Source: a virus
IMG/VR virus record: IMGVR_UViG_3300045120_000139
Location: 1 to 52,949 of that record
Length of the DNA: 52,949 nt
Direction: 5' to 3' (one strand)
Shown here: piece after piece, positions 1 to 7,324 of the stretch
How the letters are laid out: every line of letters starts with the position of its first letter
How positions within the stretch are numbered: position 1 is the first letter of the stretch
Notes under the pieces: generated by a model
The model's input: only the letters and a program-made list of their open reading frames with translations
What the model was told of the DNA's origin: nothing
The model's database searches: none
Made by a program: the position numbers and the translations under genes

Positions 1-334
1 CACCTTCTCGCACGGCATAGGTGATATATGCCGTCGGGTCTGATCCGCGATCAGTCGTCCCCACGAATTCCCACGGCGTATCCGGGAAGAAATCTGATGG
101 ATACCAGCCGCCTTGGCCCTCCTTTTCGCCATAAGAAGACGCGGCGCATTGCAGGACGGTGCTTTTACCCGCGCCGTTCTCGCCAACGATCGCAACTATT
201 GGGAATTGGAAATCAATGCGCTGTCCAGTCCATCCGCGAATTCCAAAAATTTCAATATATTCAAGGCGTTTTGCCCAGCCTGTATTGTTCCGCCACTTGT
301 TTTCCAAGCGACGCATTTCTGCGCTCATGCCCAT
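1..334 (-). CDS. AAA-family ATPase, N-terminal part (cut by window edge)
   Basis: About 111 codons are present and the gene runs off the left edge of the window. A Walker A motif, GENGAGKST, lies at residues 51-59. It follows an opening with the style IEIFGIRGWTGQ-IDFQFPIVAIVG, which is typical of SMC/OLD-like or AAA_15/AAA_21 ATP-binding proteins (inference from motif style). The ATG at 334 was chosen because GGAG lies 6 bases upstream; the frame stays open further upstream without a better start. The rest of the ATPase is missing, so its partner and function are unknown. It lies in the flank that joins the phage unit at 1983 and is probably not a phage gene. Confidence 0.7.
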   Translation of the reverse strand, partial: MGMSAEMRRLENKWRNNTGWAKRLEYIEIFGIRGWTGQRIDFQFPIVAIVGENGAGKSTVLQCAASSYGEKEGQGGWYPSDFFPDTPWEFVGTTDRGSDPTAYITYAVREG

Positions 335-424
335 GTGCGGCTCCAGGGAAAGTGGAATGACGCGCGCCTGCGGCGCGAAATCAAATCGAAGCTGCCATTT
401 GTCTGATTTAACTTGCACCGGGGA

Positions 425-453
425 ACTTTATTTGATAAATTCTGCGACGTCAA
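425..453 (-). promoter_or_regulatory. Possible sigma70-type promoter of the partial ATPase gene
   Basis: On the minus strand TTGACG (448-453) is separated by 17 bases from TAAAGT (425-430). It points toward the ATPase start at 334, in the gap between the divergent ATPase and transposase genes. Seen by eye only. Confidence 0.35.
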
Positions 454-479
454 GTAAGTTTTGCGCCGCAGAGGTTGTC

Positions 480-1469
480 ATGGCCAAGGTTCAGAACCGC
501 AGCACCAAGAACGATCCAGTGCTAATGGCGATTCCTGCCGCCTGCGCTGACGAGCGCGCGGCGGTCGAGTTCATGGAAATGCAGCGTTGGGGCGATGCGC
601 CGGGCTGTCCGCGCTGCGGCGATATGGATGTGTACCAGATGAAGGACAGTGTGACTGGCGAACGTCAGGCGAACTTCCGCTGGCGCTGCAAGGGTTGCAA
701 GCAGCAGTTCACCGTTCGCATCGGCACCGTGTTTGAAGACTCGCGCATTGAACTGCGCCACTGGTGCTATGCCTTCTGGCGCGCGGCCACATCGAAGAAA
801 GGCGTCGCGGCTCTCGAACTGCACCGTCAGACCGGCTTGAGCTACAAGTCTTGCTTGTTCATGCTTCAGCGCATCCGCTTCGCCATGGGTGGTTCAATGC
901 CCGGCCCTTTGAGCGGCCCAATTGAGGCAGACGAAACCTTTGTCGGCGGCAAGCCCCGCTACAAGCTGAAGAGCAAGCACGAGCGCGAGGAGTTCTTTGC
1001 GAAGAAGCCAGCTGTGATGGCTATCCTTGAGCGTGGCGGGCGCGTGCGCACTGGTGTGATTGCGGACGTGACCGCCAAGACCCTTGGCGCTGCGCTGCGT
1101 GAGAACGTAGACCCACCAGCATCCACGCTGTACACCGACGAGCTGTTCTCATATCGCCGCGTGGGCAGGGAGTTCGCCGGCGGCCACCACACGACCAAGC
1201 ACAGCGCCGGCGAATACGCGCGCGGCGACGTGCACAGCAATACGGTTGAAGGGTTCTTTTCGAGCTTGAAGCGCGGACTAAACGGCATCTACCATGCGGT
1301 CAGCAAGGAACACCTGCACCGCTACCTGTGCGAGTTTGAGTTCCGCTACAACCACCGCCATATGGATGATGGCGACCGCACGCGAGCGGTGATCCTCGCT
1401 TCCGAAGGCAAGCGGTTGACCTATGAAGAATCGAAAGCCAGCGAAGAAGCGTACGGGTCCGAAGCCTGA
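480..1469 (+). mobile_element. IS1595-family (ISXO2-like) transposase gene
   Basis: 329 residues from ATG 480. An N-terminal zinc ribbon (C43, C46, C70, C73) is followed by a DDE-type nuclease with D151 in EADETFVGG, D220 in YTDELFSY, and the N254/E257 block HSNTVEGFFSSLKRG. This is the IS1595-family signature. The protein would cut and join DNA during transposition. I could not recognise terminal inverted repeats or a target duplication, so whether a complete insertion sequence is present is unclear. The ORF can be extended upstream to 159 but nothing there looks conserved. The 3' end overlaps a small lysine-rich gene. Confidence 0.88.
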
Positions 1470-1578
1470 TAGCGTCAAGATTGAGGGCGACTGGGAAGAG
1501 GCTGTAGGTAAGGCGCTCAAACTCAAGCGGCCCAAGGAAGGATGGCCGGCTCCAGAGAAGAAAAAGGGCGGTAGTTAG
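1423..1578 (+). CDS. Small lysine-rich protein overlapping the transposase 3' end
   Basis: 51 residues (starts MKNRKPAKKRTGPKP, ends KKKGGS). It overlaps the last 47 bases of the transposase gene in another frame. It is very basic, with the motif KRPKEGWPAPEK near the C-terminus. The length, overlap and clean stop suggest a translationally coupled companion of the transposase. I do not know a function. It could be an accidental ORF. Confidence 0.45.
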   Translation: MKNRKPAKKRTGPKPDSVKIEGDWEEAVGKALKLKRPKEGWPAPEKKKGGS

Positions 1579-1594
1579 CCGCCCCAAAATATAC

Positions 1595-1801
1595 CTATTC
1601 TTGCTTCAGCACCCGATCAAGGCTTAAGCCATCGGTTGCTTTGAGGCACTGAACGTATAGAGTCAGCCAATACTTGCGATCTTTCGTGTGCTGCTGCGCG
1701 TTCTCGTTGTGCGTAATCCTTTCCAAGAGTTTGAATGCGACCATTTCTTTGCTGGTCGATTCGATCTCCACAGGCCCTGACACGTTAAGACTTTCCGACA
1801 T
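1595..1801 (-). CDS. Hypothetical protein, 68 aa
   Basis: Start ATG at 1801 is preceded by a strong purine-rich site (GAGGGGG about 6 bases upstream). An ATG at 1822 is in frame but lacks such a site. The protein is soluble-looking, with the segment DRKYWLTLYVQCLKATDG near the C-terminus. No family was recognised. It is convergent with the transposase and lies in the non-phage flank. Confidence 0.55.
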   Translation of the reverse strand: MSESLNVSGPVEIESTSKEMVAFKLLERITHNENAQQHTKDRKYWLTLYVQCLKATDGLSLDRVLKQE

Positions 1802-1982
1802 GGGAACCCCCTCAGCTGGCACCGGATGGTGTCCGTGCTAAGGATTCTCTCACCGCATAGCAAAAGCTGAGACTGCTAAACGTGACAGGGCTGAGCGCGA
1901 CTATTCAAAAGTGGCGTGCCCGCGTGCCACGACCTACCATAGTCCGTCAAGAAAAATATGTTTCGCTAAGTACATACTCCCG

Positions 1983-2109
1983 TACTCAGGGGTATTGACA
2001 AGCCTATTACCCGCGAGTACATTCGCCTCCATCCACAGGGAGCAATCCATGCAATCCGAAGCACAGCAAGTCGAGCAGGCGTTTGCCGATAGCTGCGACC
2101 CAAGCGCGC
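1983..2109 (+). repeat. 127-bp direct repeat, left copy
   Basis: Identical base for base to 52823-52949, the extreme 3' end of the window. Divergence begins at position 1982 (G here, T at 52822). It contains the early promoter, two operator-like sites, and the first 61 bases of the gene at 2049. The exact length of 127 equals a common assembler k-mer, so this is best read as an assembly overlap closing a circle at an internal point, not as a biological terminal repeat. Confidence 0.95.
1995..2023 (+). promoter_or_regulatory. Early rightward promoter
   Basis: TTGACA (1995-2000), 17-base spacer, TACATT (2018-2023). It lies 25 bases before the first early gene (ATG 2049). An operator-like sequence TACCCGCGAGTA (2008-2019) overlaps the spacer and -10, so a repressor bound there would block it. 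The same sequence recurs at 52835-52863 in the duplicated end. Confidence 0.75.
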
Positions 2110-2279
2110 GGTACGAGCGCGGCTTGTGGGTCGTAAGTTACTACGGCCTGAAGTTCCGGCTGACGCGCAAGGCCGCGCCGGGAAGCCGCGATCAGGAAAT
2201 GGACCTGTCGGTTTCCTTCACGACGCTCGGCGAAGCGCAGGCTGCTGCTGATGCGCGCAATGCTGGTGGTGCACTGTGA
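2049..2279 (+). CDS. Hypothetical early protein, 76 aa
   Basis: First gene of the rightward early operon. ATG 2049 has GGGAG 6 bases upstream. The protein starts MQSEAQQVEQAFADSCDPSA and contains YERGLWVVSYYGLKFRLTRK, then an acidic/alanine-rich C-terminus. No known domain. By position (first gene from the operator-controlled promoter) it could be a regulator or a host-takeover protein, but nothing in the sequence shows this. The next gene starts at a GTG overlapping its TGA. Confidence 0.7.
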   Translation: MQSEAQQVEQAFADSCDPSARYERGLWVVSYYGLKFRLTRKAAPGSRDQEMDLSVSFTTLGEAQAAADARNAGGAL

Positions 2280-2470
2280 AGTCCGCCCGCGAGAAATACC
2301 TGCGCAACGAGGCGACGAAGCAGGTCGAGCGATACCTCCGCAAAGGCCGCCACCCCAACGGTGGCCGCAACCGCCATCCGCGCAATGCCCGGAAGCACAC
2401 CAGCCGCACCAAGCCCGGCAAGCACACCCGTTCCCGAATCCGCATGCGTTCCCATGGAGGCCGCTCATGA
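2276..2470 (+). CDS. Very basic Arg/Lys/His-rich small protein
   Basis: 64 residues starting from GTG 2276 in a GTGA overlap with the previous stop. Roughly 40% of residues are Arg, Lys or His (for example GGRNRHPRNARKHTSR), with few acidic residues. Such composition suggests nucleic-acid binding (inference). It ends overlapping the start of the next gene by four bases. No family was recognised. Confidence 0.6.
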   Translation: MKSAREKYLRNEATKQVERYLRKGRHPNGGRNRHPRNARKHTSRTKPGKHTRSRIRMRSHGGRS

Positions 2471-3012
2471 TTCCGCTCGTCAAAATTCTGGCCGAGATCG
2501 TCTTCACCGCGGCGCTGCCGATCATGGCGGTGGCCCTGGTCACGAAGCGCGACGGCTTCTCGATTCGCTGGAACGTGCAGGCGATGACGATGCTGCTGCT
2601 CGTGGTGGTGGTTGCGGGGTTGTCGGGTTGTGCGGTCTCGCCGAACATCGATCCGCACAAGTACATGACGCCGACAGGGCACAACGTCGAAGCCTCTCCG
2701 GGCATGACGGCTGGCCCAGGATACAAGCTCGACGACAAGTATTTCGCCGCCGCAGAAGCGCGCACCAAGCTGCAGCATTCTGAGCGCTGGGCAGCATTCT
2801 GGTGCGACATCGGCAGCACGGCCATTGCTCTCGGTACGGGTGGTGGCAACGAGCTGTGGGGCAACGCCGCGCTATTGGTCAAGGTGCCGGTCAGCTACGT
2901 GATCGAGAAGAAACTCGTGCGCGATGCCGAGAACGATCATCCGGTTGGGCTGAACATCGTCAACGGGTTTCATTGGGGCGCGTGCCTGTCGAACATGGCG
3001 AGGGTGTTGTGA
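2467..3012 (+). CDS. Membrane protein / possible lipoprotein
   Basis: 181 residues from ATG 2467, overlapping the previous stop (ATGA). There are two hydrophobic segments, residues 3-26 and 42-55. The second ends in a lipobox-like LSGC (residues 52-55), so an internal start at 2584 or 2590 would give a classical lipoprotein. The remainder contains PNIDPHKYMTPTGHNVE and a Gly-rich segment. Whether one two-TM protein or a shorter lipoprotein is made cannot be decided. Function is unknown. Confidence 0.6.
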   Translation: MIPLVKILAEIVFTAALPIMAVALVTKRDGFSIRWNVQAMTMLLLVVVVAGLSGCAVSPNIDPHKYMTPTGHNVEASPGMTAGPGYKLDDKYFAAAEARTKLQHSERWAAFWCDIGSTAIALGTGGGNELWGNAALLVKVPVSYVIEKKLVRDAENDHPVGLNIVNGFHWGACLSNMARVL

Positions 3013-3242
3013 TGCGCGCCCTGACCTTCCTCGGCGCCTGCCTCGGCATCTCGCTGGCGATCTGCTCGGTCGGATTCTTCATGGCGGCGTTCACGTATTC
3101 GGACCCGCACGAGAACGCACTGCGCGCGTGTCTGCACGCATCGACGTCCGAATCCGTGGGTTCGCCTGCGTACGAGTCTGCGTCGCTGTCATGCGAGGCT
3201 TTGGTCAGCATGCGCGAGCAGGCGGCGAGGTCGCAGCCATGA
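3012..3242 (+). CDS. Small secreted or membrane-anchored protein, 76 aa
   Basis: ATG 3012 overlaps the previous TGA by one base. The N-terminus (residues 3-27) is a hydrophobic segment, LGISLAICSVGFFMAAF, fitting a signal anchor. The rest is a short polar domain with two cysteines (C39, C61) that could form a disulphide outside the cytoplasm. No family recognised. Confidence 0.6.
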   Translation: MRALTFLGACLGISLAICSVGFFMAAFTYSDPHENALRACLHASTSESVGSPAYESASLSCEALVSMREQAARSQP

Positions 3243-3649
3243 ACCGCGCCGCCTACTACGCCGCTCGCCATGCCGCCCGAGCGCACGCACGCATCGACAT
3301 CAGCGCCGAGCTGCGCGCCGCGGAGTACGCCGACTCACCAGGATGGGCGCAGCAGCAGATTCGCGCGCGTCACGCCGCAGCCTGCCCTCGCGTCCCGTTC
3401 GCCTACTCGTGGGAATGGGAATTCTTCTTTCGCCAGAGCGCGATCCGACGCAACCGCGTGCTCAGCTTGATCCGCGAACGCCGCGCACTGGCTGGCAAGC
3501 CCGGCGAGTCCGCATGGTGCTATCGCCTCACCCGCGAGCTGCGCGATGTTCTGGACTGCTGGAAGCGCAACGGCATGCACATGATTCCGGTTGGCTTGCC
3601 GCGTGACCGAGTTCCGGTTTCTCAGCCTGAAATGCGGAGAGCCGCTTGA
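3239..3649 (+). CDS. Hypothetical protein, 136 aa
   Basis: ATG 3239 overlaps the previous stop by four bases. The protein is rich in Ala, Arg and aromatic residues (SWEWEFFFRQSAIRRNR), strongly basic and without a transmembrane segment. It lies in the tightly packed early operon and has the base composition of its neighbours. No family was recognised. Confidence 0.6.
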   Translation: MNRAAYYAARHAARAHARIDISAELRAAEYADSPGWAQQQIRARHAAACPRVPFAYSWEWEFFFRQSAIRRNRVLSLIRERRALAGKPGESAWCYRLTRELRDVLDCWKRNGMHMIPVGLPRDRVPVSQPEMRRAA

Positions 3650-4002
3650 ACGTCGAGACCTACCACCGCGAACTTCAATCCCTTCTGCAACTGCGCCGGC
3701 TGAACAAGGCGCTCAAGGAGACTGGTCGAATGAACGTTTTTGCTGAAATCACCGATCGCAATCAGATCGGCACCGTGATGGTCGATTTCGAAGCCGAGCG
3801 TGACCGGCGCTTGCTCAAGCATCACCTGATCAAACGGTGCGCGGCACTGCCGATCATGCCTGACACCTTCGCGATGGCCTATCAGTTGGCTTGCAACGCG
3901 CGCCATGCTGGAGCGGACCAAGAGCAGGCGCTGCAGGCCGGAGTGCGGTATGCCGAGAGGCATCAGCTGCGCAGCAGCCCGCAGCCGCCGGAGGCAGCAT
4001 GA
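3646..4002 (+). CDS. Hypothetical protein, 118 aa
   Basis: Start TTG 3646 overlaps the previous stop (TTGA) and has GGAGA about 6 bases upstream. An ATG at 3730 is in frame but would lose 28 residues. The sequence is helical and charged (HRELQSLLQLRRLNKALKE; DFEAERDRRLLKHHLIKRC). No known domain. Confidence 0.6.
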   Translation: MNVETYHRELQSLLQLRRLNKALKETGRMNVFAEITDRNQIGTVMVDFEAERDRRLLKHHLIKRCAALPIMPDTFAMAYQLACNARHAGADQEQALQAGVRYAERHQLRSSPQPPEAA

Positions 4003-4094
4003 AAACTGCAGTCGTTCTCTACGGGATATTCATCGCCTCACTTTGGATCGGCGCGATTTGCATCATTGTGCATTTCGTTACGAAGTACTGGTGA
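3999..4094 (+). CDS. Single-span membrane micropeptide, 31 aa
   Basis: ATG 3999 overlaps the preceding TGA (ATGA) and has GGAGG nearby upstream. Almost the whole peptide is one hydrophobic helix (VVLYGIFIASLWIGAICIIV) with a short polar tail, HFVTKYW. The overlap at the 5' end and 4-base gap to the next gene support a real gene. The role is unknown; small phage membrane peptides can act in superinfection exclusion or lysis timing, but that is only analogy. Confidence 0.55.
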   Translation: MKTAVVLYGIFIASLWIGAICIIVHFVTKYW

Positions 4095-4098
4095 GCGC

Positions 4099-4530
4099 AT
4101 GACCGTCGCCCTTATCGTTGTCGCCCTCGCCGCGATCTCGCTGATCGTCTTCCCGCGCCGCACGCGCCCGAACATCGACGACCGCGGCACGGTGCCGCTG
4201 CAACCGCAGGCACGCATGCATCGCTGGCGGCAATGCAGCGATGCGCAGGAAGGCACGGAAACCGCCACTGCGCTCGCACGCGCGGCCAAGGGAGCCAATG
4301 CGAAGGCGCTGCTGCTGCTGCGTGCCTCGAACCGCGCCAAGCGCCCGCAGAGCATCCAGAAGGGTTACGTCGTGCCGCTGCAGGTCGGCGAACGGTTCGG
4401 CGACGCATCCAAAGCACCGAAGCTGCGCGTCGTGCAGGTCGAGCCGCTGCGTTCCATTCGCACTGCGTTCGTGCCGAAGGCGGATGTGCCGGTGATCGTG
4501 AAGCGCCCGCGATTGTCGCTGGCGCGTTGA
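4099..4530 (+). CDS. Membrane-anchored basic protein, 143 aa
   Basis: ATG 4099. One N-terminal transmembrane helix (residues 2-18, VALIVVALAAISLIVF) is followed directly by RRTR, so the rest is likely cytoplasmic. The soluble part is rich in Ala, Arg and Lys. No family recognised. Confidence 0.6.
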   Translation: MTVALIVVALAAISLIVFPRRTRPNIDDRGTVPLQPQARMHRWRQCSDAQEGTETATALARAAKGANAKALLLLRASNRAKRPQSIQKGYVVPLQVGERFGDASKAPKLRVVQVEPLRSIRTAFVPKADVPVIVKRPRLSLAR

Positions 4531-4553
4531 ATCAACCACAGAGAGGAAACGAA

Positions 4554-4874
4554 ATGAAGCTCTATCGTCAAGGTGATGTACTGATCCGCCAGGTTGCTTC
4601 GCTTCCGTCCGATGCGAAGCCGGTGAAGAACAAAGGTCGCATCGTGCTGGCGCACGGCGAGGTGACTGGCCACGCGCACGCGATCGCCGTTCGCGAGGCG
4701 CGCGAGTTCACGATGGCTGACGCTGCGGGTGCAGTGAAGCGCTTCCTCAGCGTCGTCTCCGAAGCGACCGTGCGTCACGAAGAGCATGCGCCGATCACGC
4801 TGCCTGCCGGCGTGTACGAGATCGTGCAGCAGCGCGAGTACACGCCCGAAGAAATTCGCAACGTCGCGGATTGA
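4554..4874 (+). CDS. Partner protein of the DUF6745-like gene
   Basis: 106 residues from ATG 4554, with GAGAGGAAA just upstream. It opens KLYRQGDVLIRQV and contains VLAHGEVTGHAHAI near residues 31-44, followed by E-rich, His-containing segments. Proteins of this type (GDVL... HGE-TGHAH) are found beside DUF6745 proteins as far as I recall, which matches the next gene here. The conserved His residues could bind a metal (inference). Function is unknown. Confidence 0.6.
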   Translation: MKLYRQGDVLIRQVASLPSDAKPVKNKGRIVLAHGEVTGHAHAIAVREAREFTMADAAGAVKRFLSVVSEATVRHEEHAPITLPAGVYEIVQQREYTPEEIRNVAD

Positions 4875-4903
4875 ATCCTGCCAACAACGTGAGGGGAGAC
4901 GCC

Positions 4904-6301
4904 ATGGAAAAAATTACGAAACTCACGTCGGCGCAGGAGCGCCGACTCGGTGAAACGCTGAACAACTGGCTATCGATCGGGCGCACTACGCAACCGATTG
5001 ACCACCAGCATGCCACGGACGCGATTTGTGCGATGTATGAAGCCATCGGAAAGCCGCGACCCGCCGTGTTGTTTTTCAGCTCGCCCATGATGTGCATTCT
5101 CGCGTACGGCGCTTTGCGCGCATTCGCGCAAAGCGCCGGCGCGGAGGGTAAACAGCTCAGGTCGCAGCTCGTGTCGCATCTCGGGTCGCAGCTCGGGTCG
5201 CATCTCGGGTCGCATCTCGGGTCGCAGCTCAGGTCGCAGCTCAGGTCGCAGCTCGGGTCGCATCTCGGGTCGCAGCTCAGGTCGCAGCTCAGGTCGCAGC
5301 TCGTGTCGCAGCTCGGGTCGCAGCTCGGGTCGCATCTCGGGTCGCATCTCGGGTCGCAGCTCAGGTCGCAGCTCGGGTCGCAGCTCGTGTCGCAGCTCGG
5401 GTCGCAGCTCAGGTCGCAGCTCTGGTCGCAGCTCGGGTCGCAGCTCAGGTCGCAGCTCTGGTCGCAGCTCGGGTCGCATCTCGGGTCGCAGCTCGGGTCG
5501 CAGCTCGGGTCGCATCTCGGGTCGCAGCTCGGGTCGCAGCTCGGGTCGCAGCTCGGGTCGCAGCTCTGGTCGCAGCTCTGGTCGCAGCTCAGCAATTATT
5601 TCGCCGGAGCGCAGTGGTGCGGATGGGAGGTTTTTTACGATTTTTGCGGCGAGATAGGCGTGCAATATAACGATTGGCAAAAATCGACACTGGCGCTCTG
5701 GTTGCGCCAGTCGCAGCACTGCCACTGGTGGTTCCCGTATGAAGGAATCGTCTTCGCCTCCGAGCGTCCGACGCAGCTCGCGGTGGATGTGCAAGGCCGC
5801 CTGCATGCGCTCGACAAGCAGGCGATCGGATATTCGGACGGGTGGGGCGTTCATGCCGTCCATGGCGTGCAAATCCCCGCCGAGCTGATCGAGCAGCCCG
5901 CGAGCATCACGACCGCGAGAATCGAATCGGAGCGCAACGCTGAAGTGCGGCGCGTGATGATCGAGCTGTTCGGCCAGGATCGCTACCTGCTCGACTCCGG
6001 CGCCAAGGTCGTTTCTCACGATCGAGCCGGCATTCTCTATCGCAAGGACCTGGCCGACGACGAACCCATCGTGATGGTGCGCGTGCTGAATTCCACGCCG
6101 GAGCCAGACGGCGTTATGTCGCGCGACGAAGCGATCGCAACATTCGGCGTGGCTGCGCGTGCTGCCATCGATTCACCGGAAGGCAGCCGTTTCAAGCAGT
6201 ACATGATCAGAGTTCCGCCGGAAGTGCGTAGTGCGCAGGAAGCGGTTGCTTGGACGTTCAATCTCAAGCCGGGCGAATACGAGCCGGCCGTCGAGAGCTA
6301 A
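4904..6301 (+). CDS. DUF6745-like protein with 36 tetrapeptide repeats
   Basis: 465 residues from ATG 4904, which has GAGGGGAGA upstream. There are three parts: an N-terminal domain (1-85); a tetrapeptide array S-[QH]-L-[GRVW] of 36 units (about 86-230); and a conserved C-terminal domain (about 231-465). The C-terminal domain carries [19 protein letters not shown] and [17 protein letters not shown], which I recognise as DUF6745-type. The function of that family is unknown. The array may form a regular solenoid or helical spacer (inference). The gene follows a likely partner at 4554 and precedes the recombination genes. Confidence 0.75.
   Translation: MEKITKLTSAQERRLGETLNNWLSIGRTTQPIDHQHATDAICAMYEAIGKPRPAVLFFSSPMMCILAYGALRAFAQSAGAEGKQLRSQLVSHLGSQLGSHLGSHLGSQLRSQLRSQLGSHLGSQLRSQLRSQLVSQLGSQLGSHLGSHLGSQLRSQLGSQLVSQLGSQLRSQLWSQLGSQLRSQLWSQLGSHLGSQLGSQLGSHLGSQLGSQLGSQLGSQLWSQLWSQLSNYFAGAQWCGWEVFYDFCGEIGVQYNDWQKSTLALWLRQSQHCHWWFPYEGIVFASERPTQLAVDVQGRLHALDKQAIGYSDGWGVHAVHGVQIPAELIEQPASITTARIESERNAEVRRVMIELFGQDRYLLDSGAKVVSHDRAGILYRKDLADDEPIVMVRVLNSTPEPDGVMSRDEAIATFGVAARAAIDSPEGSRFKQYMIRVPPEVRSAQEAVAWTFNLKPGEYEPAVES
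5161..5592 (+). repeat. 36 tandem copies of a 12-bp unit inside the DUF6745-like gene
   Basis: The unit is GTCGCAGCTCGG in perfect 12-base register over 432 bases, coding for Ser-Gln/His-Leu-Gly/Arg/Val/Trp. Variation is confined to one base of the CAG/CAT codon and the first two bases of the fourth codon (GGG, AGG, GTG, TGG). Long reverse-strand ORFs across this block exist only because no unit contains a stop. Confidence 0.97.
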
Positions 6302-6389
6302 ATCATTTCATCACACAGCGGCGCTGGCGCGCACTCCCCGCAATCCAAAATTGGCGCCGCTGTATTTCTTTCCGCAGGAGATTCCAAAA

Positions 6390-6572
6390 ATGCCGTTCAC
6401 TATCACGATCACCGAACAGAACACCGCGACCGCAGCAAACGAGTTTGCTGACGCGCCTGGCAAAGAGGTTTTCCGCCAGACCGTTGAAGCACTCGATCTG
6501 CAGGCGGTCTTCAGCGCAATCAACAAGAAGCCGAGGAAGCCGCGCGAGCGGAAGGCCAAGGTGACGCCATGA
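6390..6572 (+). CDS. Hypothetical protein, 60 aa
   Basis: ATG 6390 with GCAGGAG upstream. It starts MPFTITITEQNTA and ends in a basic tail, KKPRKPRERKAK. Its stop overlaps the ERF gene start (ATGA). It may be an accessory of the recombination cassette because it is co-translated with it. No family recognised. Confidence 0.65.
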   Translation: MPFTITITEQNTATAANEFADAPGKEVFRQTVEALDLQAVFSAINKKPRKPRERKAKVTP

Positions 6573-7324
6573 GCGTCGCGCCTGAAGCTGTGCGCGGCGA
6601 ATTGGTCGCGGCCGCGCCTCGCAAGCGCAGCGCGCTGACCACCACGACGCCAGCAGATCTGCTGCGCTTGGCCGTCGAGCAGGGAGCCGATCTGGACCGG
6701 CTGGAAAAGCTCATGGACCTCCAGACGCGCTACGAGGCCGACCAGGCGCGCAAGGCATACGTCGCCGCGATGGCGGCGTTCAAGGCCGAACCGCTGTCGA
6801 TCGACAAGGACAAGCACGTCCGCTACGTCAAGAAGGACGGCAGCGTTACCGAGTACGATCATGCGTCGATCGGCAACGTTGTCACGCGGATCTGCGCGGA
6901 GCTCGGCAAGCACGGTTTCTCACATCGCTGGGACACGAAGCAGATCGACGGCAAGGTGACGGTGACCTGCATCATTACGCACGAGCTCGGCCATTCCGAG
7001 AGCACGCAGTTATTCGCGAGCCCGGATGACTCTGGCGGCAAGAATGGCATCCAGTCGATTGCGTCGACGGTCACATATCTGCAGCGGTATACGTTGCTCG
7101 CCGCGACCGGTCTGGCTACGAGCGACCAGGAGGACGATGACGGCCGCGGCGCCGGCGATGCAGTTCCGATGTATCTGGCCGCGGAATACGCCGACTGGAA
7201 ATCGAAGATCGACGACTGCGTGACGCCTGATGATTTCGCGGCGACGTGGAAGGAAATGTCGCCCGGCGTGCGGAAGGTGATGGCGGACTACGTCAAGCAG
7301 AAAAAGGCGGAGGTCCTGCCGTAA
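6569..7324 (+). CDS. ERF-family single-strand annealing recombinase
   Basis: 251 residues. ERF proteins anneal complementary DNA strands in phage recombination together with a 5'-3' exonuclease. The family core is visible between about residues 45 and 190: LMDLQTRYEADQARKAYVAAM, VTEYDHASIGNVV, and the end block QSIASTVTYLQRYTLL-TGLATSDQEDDD, which is highly characteristic. The start overlaps the previous stop and the stop overlaps the exonuclease gene start, as expected for a co-regulated recombinase/exonuclease pair. Confidence 0.9.
   Translation: MSVAPEAVRGELVAAAPRKRSALTTTTPADLLRLAVEQGADLDRLEKLMDLQTRYEADQARKAYVAAMAAFKAEPLSIDKDKHVRYVKKDGSVTEYDHASIGNVVTRICAELGKHGFSHRWDTKQIDGKVTVTCIITHELGHSESTQLFASPDDSGGKNGIQSIASTVTYLQRYTLLAATGLATSDQEDDDGRGAGDAVPMYLAAEYADWKSKIDDCVTPDDFAATWKEMSPGVRKVMADYVKQKKAEVLP

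Noticed and set aside
480-1469. Complete insertion sequence with inverted repeats
   Set aside because: No matching inverted repeats or target duplication could be found by eye around the transposase gene.
2007-2882. Minus-strand ORF of 291 codons opposite the early genes
   Set aside because: The Cys/Trp/Arg-rich product has no domain and lies opposite a chain of overlapping plus-strand genes with ribosome sites.
4795-6019. Two long minus-strand ORFs (266 and 349 codons) across the 12-bp repeats
   Set aside because: The repeat unit has no stop in most frames, so open frames are automatic. The plus-strand frame has a ribosome site and a recognised C-terminal domain.
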